Assembly (NCBI RefSeq): GCF_040712315.1
Contig: NC_134013.1
Coordinates: 77,878,001 to 77,942,000, forward strand
Reading direction: 5' to 3'
DNA: 64,000 nt
Source of the DNA: Castanea sativa
Lineage: Eukaryota; Streptophyta; Magnoliopsida; Fagales; Fagaceae
The notes under the pieces are model-generated. The model worked only from the letters and a program-made list of their open reading frames with translations, did no database searches and was not told the origin of the DNA. This document shows positions 11,598 to 23,587 of the stretch, piece by piece (positions within the stretch are counted from its first letter, which is position 1; every line of letters begins with the position of its first letter). The position numbers and the translations under genes are program-made.

Positions 11598-12905
11598 ATG
11601 GCCGAGGAAGGAGAACACCCAAACACAAAGGAACCCATGAACACTCAAGAGCTACTCAACACTATGGTAGCTAGTCAGATTCAGCTGAGGGAAGATGTGA
11701 AACGTATGATGTAATAGTTCCAGAATCTGAAGAGTAACCAAGAGGAAGACAAGATTGATCATGATCCATCAACTGTAGAAAGTGAAAAGAAGATCAACGA
11801 GAGAATGAATAAAATGGAGGAGATGATTAGAAGAGCCCATAAGATGGAGGACCTTATGGCTATGACTCTCTCACTGTACCCCAATGCAAGATTGCCACCC
11901 AAGTTCAAGATGCCAACACTTAACCAGTTTGACGGGATCGATTGTCCAAAGTCCCATCTGAAGATGTACATGAGGGCTATGCAGCCCTTAGGCGCGACCA
12001 AGGAAAGTGCTTGCTCAAATGTTCCAAAGCACACTGATTGGAGTCGCTCTTAGGTGGTTCCTCATTCTAGATGATGCAAGAGTAAGAAATTGGGAGGACA
12101 TCTGCCGAGAGTTCCACAAGCAATACAAGTACAATACGAAAGTTGACATCACAAGAAAAGACCTTGAGACTACCAAACAAGAGCCAAAGAAGTCCTTCTC
12201 CACTTTCATTGCCAAGTGGGGAGCTAAGGCTACACAGATGATGAGTAGGCCTAATAAGGAAGAACAATTAGCCAAGGTTGTAAAGAATTTTTTACTTGTG
12301 TATCATAAATATGTGTTTGCACAATACTTTCCCAATTTTAAAGCTCTAATTGTTGCTGGAACCCAAATTGAGGATGCTTTAAATAATGGAACCATAAAAA
12401 CTGATGACCCACCAAGGTTTAGAAGGAATACGAGATCTAATTCCAAGGCTGCAGAAATTTCTAATATTCATAAAAATGATCCCTATCAATTGATTACGCC
12501 CATTGCACCTGTGCAAGTACCACAAGGGCCTAGGCCTAAAAGAGAATTTTATGAGTTGTACATGCCTATGAGCCAAGTGTTTGATAAGTCAAAAGCAAAA
12601 GGGTTAGTGAAGCCCTTGGACCCAAGACCAATTCTGAACCCCTTGCCCTCAAGGTTTGATGTAAATAAAAGATGTGCCTACCACCAAGGCCCTGGTCATG
12701 ACACTGACCGTTGTTTCACTTTTCGTCATGCAATTCAAGACTTAATAGACAACAAAATGATTGCGCCGCCTGCAAGGCCTAGCATCACTAACAATCCCTT
12801 GCCCAATTACAACTTTGGGAAAGGACCAAGGATTAATTGCTTAATGATTGAAAAGGAGAATAAGGAGGATCCATTCGACCTGATTTATGACCTAACCGCA
12901 TGCTT
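11598..12905 (+). pseudogene. gypsy (Tat-like) gag, decayed
   Basis: Begins at the ATG at 11598 (MAEEGEHPNT). It contains a retrotransposon gag domain (LPPKFKMPTLNQFDG, then ALRWFLILDDARVRNWEDI) and a zinc-finger-like motif CAYHQGPGHDTDRC near 12673-12715. Defects: adjacent in-frame TAA and TAG at about 11712, and a frameshift near 12005 between the frame ending at 12053 and the one open from 12007. Protease, reverse transcriptase and integrase are absent: the frame runs directly into an unrelated transposon protein at about 12.91 kb. Normally gag forms the virus-like particle; this copy is inactive. Confidence 0.82.
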
Positions 12906-13827
12906 CATGATGACATGGGAAGAATTAATGGATAGGTATGCGCATACTCGCGTTCGAGGAACTGATACTTCAATACCTCTCTTTCATACTCGTGTTCGAG
13001 GTACGTGCATAGTAGTCACACTGGAGTTGGTATCAGATGTGCTTCGTGTTCCGAGGGTTGCACATCCTGACTACCCCGGTTGTGATCGTCTACGGACTGT
13101 GTCCAAAGACGAGATGATCTCTGCTTTTTGTGAGCACCCAGCTGATTGGGGTAAGCGTCAGTTTAAAGCATGTTGACCTTTTACTAAAGGTCCTAGATTC
13201 TTGAACAGGGTGATGACCTTTGTCTTGTATCCTCTCTCTCACTACAACTCTATCACTGACTCTCGTGGTTGTTTTATGTTGTCTCTTCTTGAGGATCTTT
13301 CTATAGATTTTCCTTCACACTTTATTATTTCTATCATAGATGGGTATAAGGTTACGGCTACCCGTGATAAGCTCATCTTTCCGTATGCTATCACGTGAAT
13401 TTTATGTCATTTTTCTGTTCCTTTACCCTCTTTTGACCCCTTCTCCGTTATGTGTGCCATTGACTATGCTACCGTTAAATGGAGTGAGTCGCAGTTTCGT
13501 TCGAGGCGGTTCGGTTCAGCAGCTCTTCCCACTCCTTCAGCTCTTTCTACCTCCGCTCCCTCTACTTCAGCAGGAGGTATGACTTTGGATGCGATCATGG
13601 CGCAGCTTCAGTGCATGGATGCTCGCCTTGATACACTTTCTATGGAGTTGTATTAGGTGAACACCCATGTCGGCCGTATTGCTAGATGGCAGGCTCGTCT
13701 TGGTGGTTTTGTGGAGTCTCCCTCTCTTCCTCCCGAGGCATCTGAGACACCTGATGATGGTTCTGGCAACGATGATGATGAGGATGGAGATGCTAGCTCT
13801 TCTAGTTCTGATGAGATTTCTACTTGA
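12906..13827 (+). pseudogene. plant transposon protein, copy 1 (5'-truncated)
   Basis: Corresponds to the intact protein at 22427 from about residue 105 onward (TRVRGT..VVTLELVSDVLRVPRV, PDYPGC, RTVSKDE). It is joined in the same frame to the gypsy gag upstream. In-frame stops: TGA 13174, TGA 13396 and TAG 13654. The C-terminal part keeps the MDARLDTL coiled-coil-like segment and the acidic Ser/Asp/Glu tail ending at TGA 13825. The family resembles the plant 'putative transposon protein' domain (Transposase_32 type, from memory). Biochemical role unknown. Confidence 0.75.
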
Positions 13828-14405
13828 CTCTTACCCTTTGTCTCTCGTGACAAAAAGGGGGAGTAGTTTTGGATATGAGAGTAGTCATTCTTAGGGGGAG
13901 AGTTAGGTTATAGGGGATTTTTGTTAAGGGGTTAGGGGGAGTGTTTTTTTTTTTTTTTTTTTTGAGGGATGTAGTAAGGATTACATGTATCTTTTCTTTT
14001 CTTTCTTTATTGAGATACATTGTTCTTGTACCTAGGTCTTGTGACCGTTTTTACATACATGATGCTTATCAAGTGGTATATGTGATGATGTATGTGTTAT
14101 TCACCTACCAATATATGTGTTGTTTCTTTTCTTTCTTTATACACATGCTTCTTATTTTTGTATGCAATCTATTATTTCTGCTTCACACAAAGATACCTTG
14201 ATGTGTTTTGTTTAAATTGTTTCAGAAATACAGGTTGTCAAAGTCTACTTGTCATAAACTCTCTTCTTACAAAGTTTTTCAAGAGTTTGTGTTAGGATAA
14301 ATTTTATTATATTCAAAAAGTGAGTATGAGTTGAGTGTTTTATGACTTCTCTCATATGTTCATTTGTTTGTTGTGGTTTTGTCACGGATTGCCAAAAGGG
14401 GAGAT
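13828..14405 (+). other. 3' untranslated part of element copy 1, with polypurine tracts
   Basis: Follows the ORF with GTGACAAAAAGGGGGAG (shared with 20757 and 23606) and ends in GCCAAAAGGGGAGAT directly before the LTR start. This is the expected polypurine tract for plus-strand priming. A long T run lies at 13945-13964. Confidence 0.7.
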
Positions 14406-16840
14406 TGTTAGGACATATGTGGTTCACTTGTTAAGAACATATGTCATTCTTTTATGTAATTGGCTAATACTTTGACAAAACGTACTTTACTTGCATTTGG
14501 GTAGTTCTAGGATGATTTAATACTTCAAGAAACAAGGTTTCAAGATCAAGTGTTAAAACCATGCAAGTCTGTCCAAGAAATAAGTTAAAGAAGTGTCTAG
14601 CATTAATGCTCAACAGGTGGCTCAACAGCTTCATCTATCGAGCTTTAACAAGTTGTTCCTGTTGGAAAAACTGGTTTTGTATCTCATACAAAACACATAG
14701 CGGAAGCAACAAACAAGGATCTATTTCATTCATGATTGATAATGTGCACTATGTAAATTTCAGAATTTAAGAATAATGTAGCATACCTTGGTGTGGTGAA
14801 ATTCAAAACCAAAGATTGAAGTACTCGGGAATACTTTTAATCTTCACTCCAATTCCACTTTAAGCCCAAGATGTGTGGTCTCTCAATCAATTTTCAAAGA
14901 GAGAATGAAAGTGTGTCTCTCTCTCACATACACACAATTTCTTATATCACTAATAAAAATTCTATATGTTTCTCCCTTTATAACTAACTGATTATCTAAT
15001 TGGATTGGCCTATTGGGCCTTTCCAATTGGGATTTAGTGTGTGGCTTGAAGTGGGACCAAAAGGGACTAATAAGACACTAGTTCCAATGGGCCTTGGGCT
15101 TTTCCGTCAACTCTTGACAAGTCCAAAGTTACCATTAATTATATTTGATATCACTATATAAATATAATTGCACTCTAGGCCTTATTAATAAATTATATCC
15201 CAAGACTTCATTATACATGCAACCCCTTCATAAAATATTCGTAGTAACACAAAGTCATGAATGTAGACTGCCGCTTTATAAATTACTACATCTTATCCTT
15301 GAATACCGGTTTAATCCTTTAAAGTTATTCATTATATATTTATGAAATCCAATTTCATAAATATATACTTTAGTAATTTCTTACCAAAGTGGTTGGACCT
15401 AACACTCTGAATAATTGAACCCATTAAACTTATCTCAAGGGAATATTTTATATCTCTGTTAAGAGATTATGAATTCCATCTTGAGAATATATGTTCCATC
15501 AACACTAAATGTGGCTGCCCAACATACTGAGGTTTTGACCGTTACTTTAGATCTCACTCCTAATATATCAAAGTAACCTACACGTCATGACCAGGTCCAT
15601 TATTCTCTCAGGATTAAAAGCTCATGCAAATAGAAGTCGTGAGATTTATTATTCATTTGACAGTCGTTAGGAGAATAATAAATCTCACAGCAGTCCAGTT
15701 CAATATGTCTTAACTCTTAAAACATATCAACATATCAACTAGAAGTCTCCACTTCCATGATCAAGACAAATCATCTTAGTTGATACGTTATAGTCTTTGC
15801 AGATGAAAAACCCAATTTCATCACCGACTACGAATTATAAATTCTGAGTTTACAAAGAACTTGTGACTTATATCTTCTGTGACTAAATCACATAAATCAT
15901 ATACTTTGCATCTTATGGACTATATGATAATGTCTCAATATTCATATTACCATTATTTTAGATAATAATAAAACAACTTTATTAAACACAACATGAAGTC
16001 ATACATAATGTTATACATAGCATCATACAATAGGATTTAAGGACACATATCCTAACAGTTCCAGCCCCATGACTCGACAGCTGCTCGACAACATCTCGAT
16101 ACCTCTAGCTGTCAAGGTTTAAGAAAAACAGAATTTCAGATTTGTTTTAATTCCAATCCGTGGATATGTTTTTGGGCCTTCTTTTATCATAACCCTAGAC
16201 ATAAAAAAATGATTATTTTAAGGGCCGTTAAAGTAAACACAAGTGGCACAAGCATTGAGCAAAGTCTGTTCAATGCAATTTGTGACCGGAGACAAAGTTT
16301 GCCCCAATTCATCTCTTTGTGAAGAAGCTGCTGTGTTTGTGCACCGTAGGGTTTTGTAACCAAGCATCTTCTTGTTCTTCATTGTGAGGATGAACTGAAG
16401 AACTTTGCAGCCAACATCTTTCTCAAGTTGGTGATTGAAGTTGCATACTGGGATCCGTGCAATTGGTTAGTCACGTACTAGGAGCCGTGCATTTAAAATG
16501 AGAGATTGCCACTACAGAACAAGTCCAATTGAGTATTGGGTAAGGGTTCAACTATAGGTTGGTATAAGGTACTGGGATTTTTTTACTTGTAATCGCTTGT
16601 TGTGATAATAGTGGATTCTTGGGAATGGTGACCTTAAAATCACCCGGTGGGGTTTTTGCCTTAGAGGTTTTTCCAATTCGTAAACAAATCACCGTGTCAA
16701 TTTATTTTCCACTGCACTTTAGTTTATTGGTGATTTGTTTGTGCTATCACGCTTTTACATGTTAAATTGGTTAATTAATTGAACTTGGCTAATTAATCAA
16801 TTAAACCATCACAAGGGGTCAATACGTTTTTGGCCTATCA
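14406..16840 (+). mobile_element. family A LTR, interrupted by a second solo LTR
   Basis: Starts TGTTAGGACATATGTGG right after the polypurine tract and ends TTTTTGGCCTATCA. Without the nested insertion (14660-16057) it would be about 1.03 kb, matching the sister LTRs. It contains the family's repeated TCGACAG/TATCGAG motifs, the GTAGGGTTTTGTAACCAAG block and CACGTACT..GAGCCGTGCA. Confidence 0.87.
14660..16057 (+). mobile_element. solo LTR, family B, with 5-bp TSD
   Basis: Starts TGTTGGAAAAACTGG and ends ATCCTAACA. It is flanked by GTTCC on both sides (14655-14659 and 16058-16062), a perfect 5-bp target duplication. 1398 bp. A second copy (1391 bp) is at 47892-49282, also nested in a family A LTR. 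No internal region is present, so it is a recombined solo LTR. Confidence 0.9.
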
Positions 16841-17634
16841 AATTGGACCAGTCCCAACTCCCTGATCTAGAATACTTTGGGTCTAGTACGGCAGGAGGTA
16901 GCCCAGCCCAATATTACAACAAAGGCCCACCACAGATGGCTAATGAAACAAAGTTTTCTAAATTTTGTATCTTCTGTAGCTTAGATGAGCATCTCTATGC
17001 ACAACTAGGCAAGTGAGCTTTGTGGCTTGTGTTTGTGATGAGTAAGGTTAAGTGATCTCTTGTACTTAACACTCGTATCACTCTTTTTGACGCGAAGGAC
17101 TAGAAAATCCTAAGAGAAATGCATAAATAACCATCTCACCACTGTTGTCCGCCAATCATGAAATGACATTTGTATGCTTTGGCATAGCAAAAGTGCAATG
17201 TCAAAAAGCTTAACATAATTGGGTATTTATTTTCTCTCTCTTGTATGCCCATGCATGATATGATTAATAAAAGAAAAATATGCAAAGAAAAATAAAAGCA
17301 AAAAGATCAAAATGCTTTGTATATATGATTGCAAGAATGTATTCTAAGAGATGTGGGAGTTATAGGATGTACCTCGAAGGTGATAGTTCCCATCAAATAG
17401 TTATGATCATGTGTGAGTTAAATTGATTTACTTATATCTCAAATCGTCATAAGATAGAGACACTTATACAATCTTGCAATGTTTTTCACACACAACAGGC
17501 AATATTTTTTGCTACTTTTGATACATGTGCAGGTACAATGTAATTTGGCCATCACAAGGTTTACATGAGCTAATGTATGCTCACTAAACTATCTTAACTT
17601 GTTTTTGAAATATAAAATTGGTTAGACTTGTTTA

Positions 17635-17670
<36 letters not shown>
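17635..17670. repeat. (TG)n microsatellite
   Basis: About 36 bases of uninterrupted TG repeat. Confidence 0.95.
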
Positions 17671-17673
<3 letters not shown>

Positions 17674-18065
17674 GGGATCTATGTGGTTACATTTTTCTTG
17701 TTGAGAGATATTTTTGAGAGGTTAAAATGTTGTTTGGATCCTTGGTTAAGTAGCATGCTTGATTGCATTCATATCTGTGTTTTTCTCTTCCTTGAAAACT
17801 GTTTTTAGGAAATCTTGATAGCTCATCGATAGCTCTCGACAGCTTTTCTTTATCACAATCTCGATAGCTCTCAATAGCTAGCTTGATCAATCGAGAAACT
17901 TTTTGTCTCCTCGAAAGCTTCTCAATAGCTACCTCAATCCATCAAGCTTGTTTGTTGAGAAACCTCTCGTTTGATCCTCGATAGCTGGTTCGACAGCTGA
18001 AAAGTGCCTCTTTAAAGCTCGATAGCTCTCAATAGCTCTCAATCGATTGAGCTTTATGAAGATTC

Positions 18066-18074
18066 TATATAAAG
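18066..18074 (+). promoter_or_regulatory. possible internal promoter of the transposon ORF
   Basis: TATATAAAG is followed by about 100 bp of CT-rich, 5' UTR-like sequence and a possible splice donor (CATCTG|GTATGATTC near 18197). The ORF starts 1.5 kb further on, with a solo LTR between. This suggests the ORF could use its own promoter and a leader intron. Confidence 0.4.
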
Positions 18075-18415
18075 AGCCATCGCGATTTCTGCACCCATTT
18101 CCTCGATCTCTCTCTTTTCTCACTCCAAAAATCTTCAAACTCAAACCCTTCACATTCCTCACTTGATCTTCGGCCTAAATCAAGTGTTCTTCATCTGGTA
18201 TGATTCTTTCTCACTCTTTAATCATGCATTTCACTCTTTTCTGACCTAAGTTTTGAGTTTTGAAAAAATTTGGGGTTTTTTTTTTTCAAAATTGATGAGT
18301 TTATGAAAAATTTTGGACTAGGTTTTGCATATTTGATCTTAAAACATCATGCATTGCATCACATGTGCATTATAACATTGCCTCATGCATTCTAGATATG
18401 TGTTTACATTGTGGA

Positions 18416-19423
18416 TGTTAGGACATATGCGTTTCACTTGTTTAGAACATATGTCATTCATTTATGTAATTGGCTAATCCTTTGACAAAACGCACTTTAC
18501 TTGTAATTAGGTAGAATTAGGATGAGTTTTATACTTCAAGAAACTTTGTTTCAAGATCAAGTGTTGAAGTCATCAAGTCTGTTCAAAAAACAAGCTAAAA
18601 AGTGAAAGTTCATTAAAGCTCGACAGCTAGCATGTGTCGAGGTTTAAAGAGCTGTTCCAGCCCCGTGGCTCGACAGCTTCTCGATACTTCTATCTATCGA
18701 GATTTAAGAAAAACAGATTCTGAGTTTTGTTTTTATTCCAATCCGTGGATGTGTCTTTGGTCTTTCTTTTCTCCTAACCCTAGACATATAAAAGAATTAT
18801 TTTAAGGGCCGTCAAAGTGTACGCAAGTTTCACAAGCATTGAGAAATCCTTGTTCATGCAAATTGTGACTTGAGACGAAGTTCTTGCCCTAGTTCATCTC
18901 TCTTGTGAAGAAGTTGCTGTGTCTTTGCACTGTAGGGTTTTGTAACCAAGCATCTTCTTGATCTTCATCGTGTGGATGAATTGTAGAACTTTGCAGTCAA
19001 CAATCTTCTCTAGTTGGTGATTGAAGTCACGTACTGAGATCTGCGTAATTGGTTAGTCACATACTTGGGAGCCGTGCATTGAGAGAAATTGTCACTATAG
19101 AACAAGTCTAATTGGGTATTAGGGTAAGGGTTCAACTGTAGGTTGGTAAGGTACTTGGGATTCCTTTACTTGTAACCGCTTGTTGTGATAATAGTGAAAT
19201 TTCGGGAGTGGTGACCTTAAAATCACCCGGTGGGGTTTTTGCCGTGTAGGTTTTCCCCATTCGTAAACAAATCACCGTGTCATTTATTTTCCGCTGTATA
19301 CTTTAAATTATTTGTGATTTATTTGTGCTACCACGCGTTTGCATGTTAATTTGATTAATTAATAACTTGGCTAATTAATAAACTTTTGTCATCACAAGGG
19401 GTCAATATGTTTTTGGCCTATCA
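18416..19423 (+). mobile_element. family A solo LTR
   Basis: Starts TGTTAGGACATATGCG and ends TTTTTGGCCTATCA; 1008 bp. Flanks are GTGGA and ATGGA, a TSD with one mismatch. No polypurine tract precedes it and no internal region follows, so it is a solo LTR inserted upstream of ORF copy 2. Confidence 0.8.
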
Positions 19424-19608
19424 ATGGAACTTATTATGTGCTGATAGGTTTGGATTGGGCTGAGCCCATGATACTTTTATTATTGCATTTCATATGTTCA
19501 TGCATTTTCATGCATACGTACCTTACATTCTCTATATCTTTATATATTGATTGTATTTGGTGCTTTTCTGCATGTTTCTCTTTCTCTCCCTCTTATGTTA
19601 GTTGCATC

Positions 19609-20736
19609 ATGGCACCTAAGCGTAAATCTGTTCCATCTCGGAACCTACTTCATTCCAAGACATCTTCATCTTCTTCTCCTTCTGACCCTACTTCGTTTCA
19701 CGTACGGCTCCGTGATGAGAAGGCCAAATCAGACTTCTTTGAGAGCTTACGACGAGGCATTCATTTGGAACGCCAAGTCATTCTGTTCGATTTTTCTAAC
19801 ACTGATCTACCCACTATCATTAACAGTAGGGTTTGGGAGTCGCTTTGTGGCATTCCGGTCACGTGTCCTTCTGTGATTATTCAGGAGTTCTACTCCAACA
19901 TGCACGGTTTTGACACTTCTATACCCCAATTTGTCACTCGTGTTCAAGGTATACGTATGGTAGTTACTCCGGGTATTGTATCCGAGGTATTACATGTTCC
20001 TAGGGTAGTGCATCCTGATTATCCTGGTTGTGAGCGTCTGAGGACAGTGTCCAAAGACGAACTCTTTTCTCATTTCTGTGAGACGCCTTCTTTTTGGGGT
20101 GATCGTTAGTTCACCCGCTGCTCGGCCTTTGCTAAAGGTTCGAGGTTCCTTAACATGGTTATGACTTTTGTTCTCCAGCCTCTCTCTCACTATAACACTA
20201 TCACAGAGTCCCGTGCTCGCCTTTTGCTTTCCCTTATTAAGGATCTTACCATAGATTTCCCTTCTCACTTCATACTCTTCCTTATAGATGTCTATAAGGA
20301 TACGACGACACGTGATAAGCTCATCTTCCCTTCGGCTATCACGCGGCTCTTTCGCCACTTTTTTGTCTCCTATCTTGAGTCTCTCTACTTCACTTTTATG
20401 TGTGTCATTGATGCTGCTACCGTTAAGCAGATTTTTGCATAGCTTCGCTCGAGGTGGACTCAGACTGCTACTTCAGCGGGTGGAGTGACCCTTGAGACCA
20501 TCATGGCATAGCTTGTGCGCATGGATTCTCGCCTTGACACATTTAGTGATGAGTTGTTTCAGGTAAACACCCGTGTAGGTCGTATTGCATGACAACAAGT
20601 TGTGATAGGTGGTTTCACAGTCTCTCCATGTCCATCGACATCCGAGGATGAGAGCGACGATGGCTCCAGCAGTGATGTTGTTGATGAGGATGATGATGAT
20701 GCTGGCTCACCTAGTGATGATGAGATGTCTACTTGA
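19609..20736 (+). pseudogene. plant transposon protein, copy 2
   Basis: Full-length homolog of 22427-23587 in one frame of 376 codons from ATG 19609 (MAPKRKSVPSRNLLH) to TGA 20734. It is interrupted by TAG at 20107, TAG at 20440, a further TAG near 20507 and a TGA near 20590. Comparison with copies 1 and 3 shows CAG/CAA or CGA-type codons at the stops, so most look like single C-to-T changes. The N-terminal basic stretch, central PDYPGC..RTVSKDE block and acidic tail are retained. Confidence 0.8.
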
Positions 20737-21307
20737 TGTACTTATCCTTTGTCACCCGTGACAAAAAGGGGGAGTAGTTTTGAGATGAGAGTAGTCATAC
20801 TCATAGGGGGAGGGATAGTTTAGGAGATAGGGGGAGTGTTATTAAGTGTTCATATTTTGAGGGATGTAGTGAGGATTTTCATGTATCTTTTTCTTTTCTT
20901 TCTATTTTAGATATATTGTTTTTGTACACGGGTTTTGTGACCATTTGACATACATTGTACTTATATTTGGTTTATATATATATATTTTGATGTATGTTCT
21001 TTCACCTATCTCTACATGTGTTGTTTCTTTTCTCTCTTTATACACATGTTTCTTATTTATTGTATACAATCTTTTATTTCTATTTCACACAAAGATGCCT
21101 TGATGAGTTTTGTTTAAGTGTTTTAGAAATACAGGTTGTCAAAGTCTTCCTTGCCATAAACTCTCTTCTTGTAAAGTTTTTCAAGAATTTGTGTTTGGAT
21201 AGATTTTATTGTACTTAACAAGTGAGTATGAGTTGAGTGATTTATAACTTCTCTCATATGTTCATTTGTTTGTTGTGGTTTTGTAACGGATTGCCAAAGG
21301 AGGAGAT
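20737..21307 (+). other. 3' region of element copy 2 with polypurine tract
   Basis: Parallels 13828-14405: GACAAAAAGGGGGAG after the stop, a TA-rich part near 20970, then GCCAAAGGAGGAGAT directly before the LTR. Confidence 0.65.
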
Positions 21308-22304
21308 TGTGAGGACATATGTGATTGGATGTTAGGACCATATATCAACATTTTATGAATTGACTAATCTTTTGACAAAACACACTTGTATTTGGATAGA
21401 TCTAGGATGTGTTTAATACTTCAAGAAACAAGGTTTCAAGTTCAAGAGTTAAAGCCATGCAAATCTGTCCAAGAATCAAGTGAGAAAGTGCTGAATTTTA
21501 AAACTCGACAGCTAGTATCTATCGAGGTTTAAAAGTTGCTGAAGCCCGTGGCTCGACAGTTATCTCGATAGATGGCTATCTATTGAGGTTTATGAAGCTT
21601 AGTTTTTCAAGACTATTTTTCATCAAATCCGTGAGTATGTGTTTGAGCTTTCTTTTCTCACAACCCTAAACATATATAAGGACTATTTTAAGGGTCGTAT
21701 TAGGTGGCACAGCCAAGAGCACAATTGCACAAGAGCATAATTCCTCAAGTGTGTCCAAAAACCTAGTTTGCCCTAGTTCTTGAAAAAGTTGCTGTGTTTG
21801 TACACCGTAGGGTTTTGTGACCAAGCAACTTTGTGATCTTCATCAGTTGATGAACAGAAGAACTTTGCAACCAACATACTTCTCAAGTTGGTGATCAAGT
21901 CGCGAACTAGGATCCGCTTATCTATTAGTTAGTTACGTATTAGGAGCTGTGCAATACAAGGAGAGATTGTCACTACAGAACAAGTCCAATTGGGTATTGG
22001 GGTAAGAGTTCAACTGTAGTTTGGTATAAGATACTGGGATTCCTTTACTTGTAACCGCTTGTTTTGATAATAGTGGATTCTCGGGAGTGGTGACCTTAAA
22101 ATCACCCGGTGGAATTTTTGCCATGTAGATTTTTCCCATTCGTAAACAAATTACCATGTCATTTAATTTCCGCTGCATATTTAGTTATTTGGTGATTTTT
22201 TTTTATGCTGCCACGCTCATCGCATGTAATTGAATCTAATTTATTCACTTAGCTAATTAATTGGTTAATTCATCACAGTGGGTCAATAGATTTTTGGCCT
22301 ATCA
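21308..22304 (+). mobile_element. family A LTR between copies 2 and 3
   Basis: Starts TGTGAGGACATATGTG directly after the polypurine tract and ends TTTTTGGCCTATCA; 997 bp. It serves as 3' LTR of copy 2 and 5' LTR of copy 3. It shares all internal blocks of the family but is clearly diverged from 24194-25225. Confidence 0.87.
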
Positions 22305-22426
22305 CAAGTCAAATGATCATGCATCAATCATGCATATGTACCTTCTTTTCTTTCTTTTTTGGTATATCTGTTGATTGGTGCTTTTTTGTTTGTCTCTCTC
22401 TCTCTCTCTCTTAGATAGTCTACGCA

Positions 22427-23587
22427 ATGGCACCCAAGCACAAATCTATTCCGTCTCAAAACCTTCTTCATTCTAGGGCATCATCTTTTGATTCTACACC
22501 TCTTCACATCAGGTTCGGTGATGAGAAGGCCCATAAGGACTTCTCAAAGAGCTCCCCCAAACGTGGCATTCATTCGAAACGCCACATTATCTTATCAGAC
22601 TTCTTCGATTCTGCTCTTTCGACTGTCATACGCAGGTGGGGTTGGGAATCTCTGTGTGAGATACCTGTGAGTTCTCCCTCCATGATCATACAAGAGTTTT
22701 ACTCCAATAGGCACGGTTTTGACTCTTCAGTACCTCAGTTTATTACATTTGATAGAGGTACTCATTTGGTAGTTACTCTAGAGCTTATCTCCAAAGTGCT
22801 ACATGTTCCGAGGGAATCACATCCTGATAACCTCGAATGTCAATGTCTGAGGACTGTGTCCAAAGACGAACTTCTATCTCTCTTTTGTGAGACACATTCT
22901 TCATGGGGTGAGCATCAAAACACCTTATGCTCGGGCTTTGCAAAAAGTCTGAGGTTCTTGAATATGGTGATGACATTTGTTCTATATCCCTTATCTCACT
23001 ATAATTTTATTATTGAGCCTTGTGCTCACTTTTTGTTGTCCTTCATTGAGGATCTTTCTATATACTTTCCCTCTTATTTCATTCTTTCTCTTATAGATGT
23101 CTATAAGGATACAGCGACCTATGATAAGCTTATCTTTCCTTCTGCTATCACGAGGATCATTAGCCACTCCTCTGTCTCCTATCCCGAGTCTGATCACTTC
23201 CCCATCATGCGTGCCATTGACGCCGATACTGTTCGAGGGAGTGAGGCCCAACTTCAACCGAAGTGGCCATGGACTGAGACAGCGACTCCTCCATCCACCT
23301 TCACTCCTTCTTCTTCCGCGGGTGGTGTGACGCTTGAGTCAATCATAGCGCAGCTTGAGCGCATGGATGCTCGCCTTGGTACTCTTACTACTGAGTTGTA
23401 TCAAGTGAACACTTGTGTGGGTCGTATTGCACATCATCAAGCTTGCCTTGGTGGCTTTATTGCATCTCCCTCTCCATCTCCACAGGCTTCTGAAGACGAG
23501 GACGATGATGATGGCTCCGGTAATGATGATGATGAGGATGAGGATGCTAGCTCTTCTAGTGATGAGGAGATGACTGCTTCTCAGTAA
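22427..23587 (+). CDS. plant transposon protein, copy 3, intact reading frame
   Basis: 386 aa with no stops. Start chosen at ATGGCACCCAAGC because copy 2 begins the same way. Layout: basic Ser-rich N-terminus (1-30); a conserved region with GWESLCEIP, IIQEFYSN.HGFD, VVTLELISKVLHVPRE and RTVSKDELLSLFCE (about 60-160); MTFVLYPLSHYN and the YKDTATYDKLIFPSAITRI block (about 185-245); a Ser/Thr-rich linker; ERMDARLGTLTTELYQVN, probably coiled coil (about 310-330); and an extreme acidic Asp/Glu/Ser tail (about 350-386). No known catalytic residues. It is the only ORF between LTRs 21308-22304 and 24194-25225, so the element is non-autonomous. It resembles the plant 'putative transposon protein' family; DNA or RNA binding is only a guess. 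Confidence 0.75.
   Translation: MAPKHKSIPSQNLLHSRASSFDSTPLHIRFGDEKAHKDFSKSSPKRGIHSKRHIILSDFFDSALSTVIRRWGWESLCEIPVSSPSMIIQEFYSNRHGFDSSVPQFITFDRGTHLVVTLELISKVLHVPRESHPDNLECQCLRTVSKDELLSLFCETHSSWGEHQNTLCSGFAKSLRFLNMVMTFVLYPLSHYNFIIEPCAHFLLSFIEDLSIYFPSYFILSLIDVYKDTATYDKLIFPSAITRIISHSSVSYPESDHFPIMRAIDADTVRGSEAQLQPKWPWTETATPPSTFTPSSSAGGVTLESIIAQLERMDARLGTLTTELYQVNTCVGRIAHHQACLGGFIASPSPSPQASEDEDDDDGSGNDDDEDEDASSSSDEEMTASQ

Larger units (their letters stand above)
16841..18415 (+). other. 5' internal region of the element carrying copy 2
   Basis: Non-coding. Part of it (GGCTAATGAAACAAAG.. to GATGAGCATCTC near 16937) recurs near 42882 next to the copia LTR. Contains a TG microsatellite (17635-17670) and a cluster of CTCGATAGCT / CTCGACAGCT repeats at 17814-18060. 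Confidence 0.6.
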
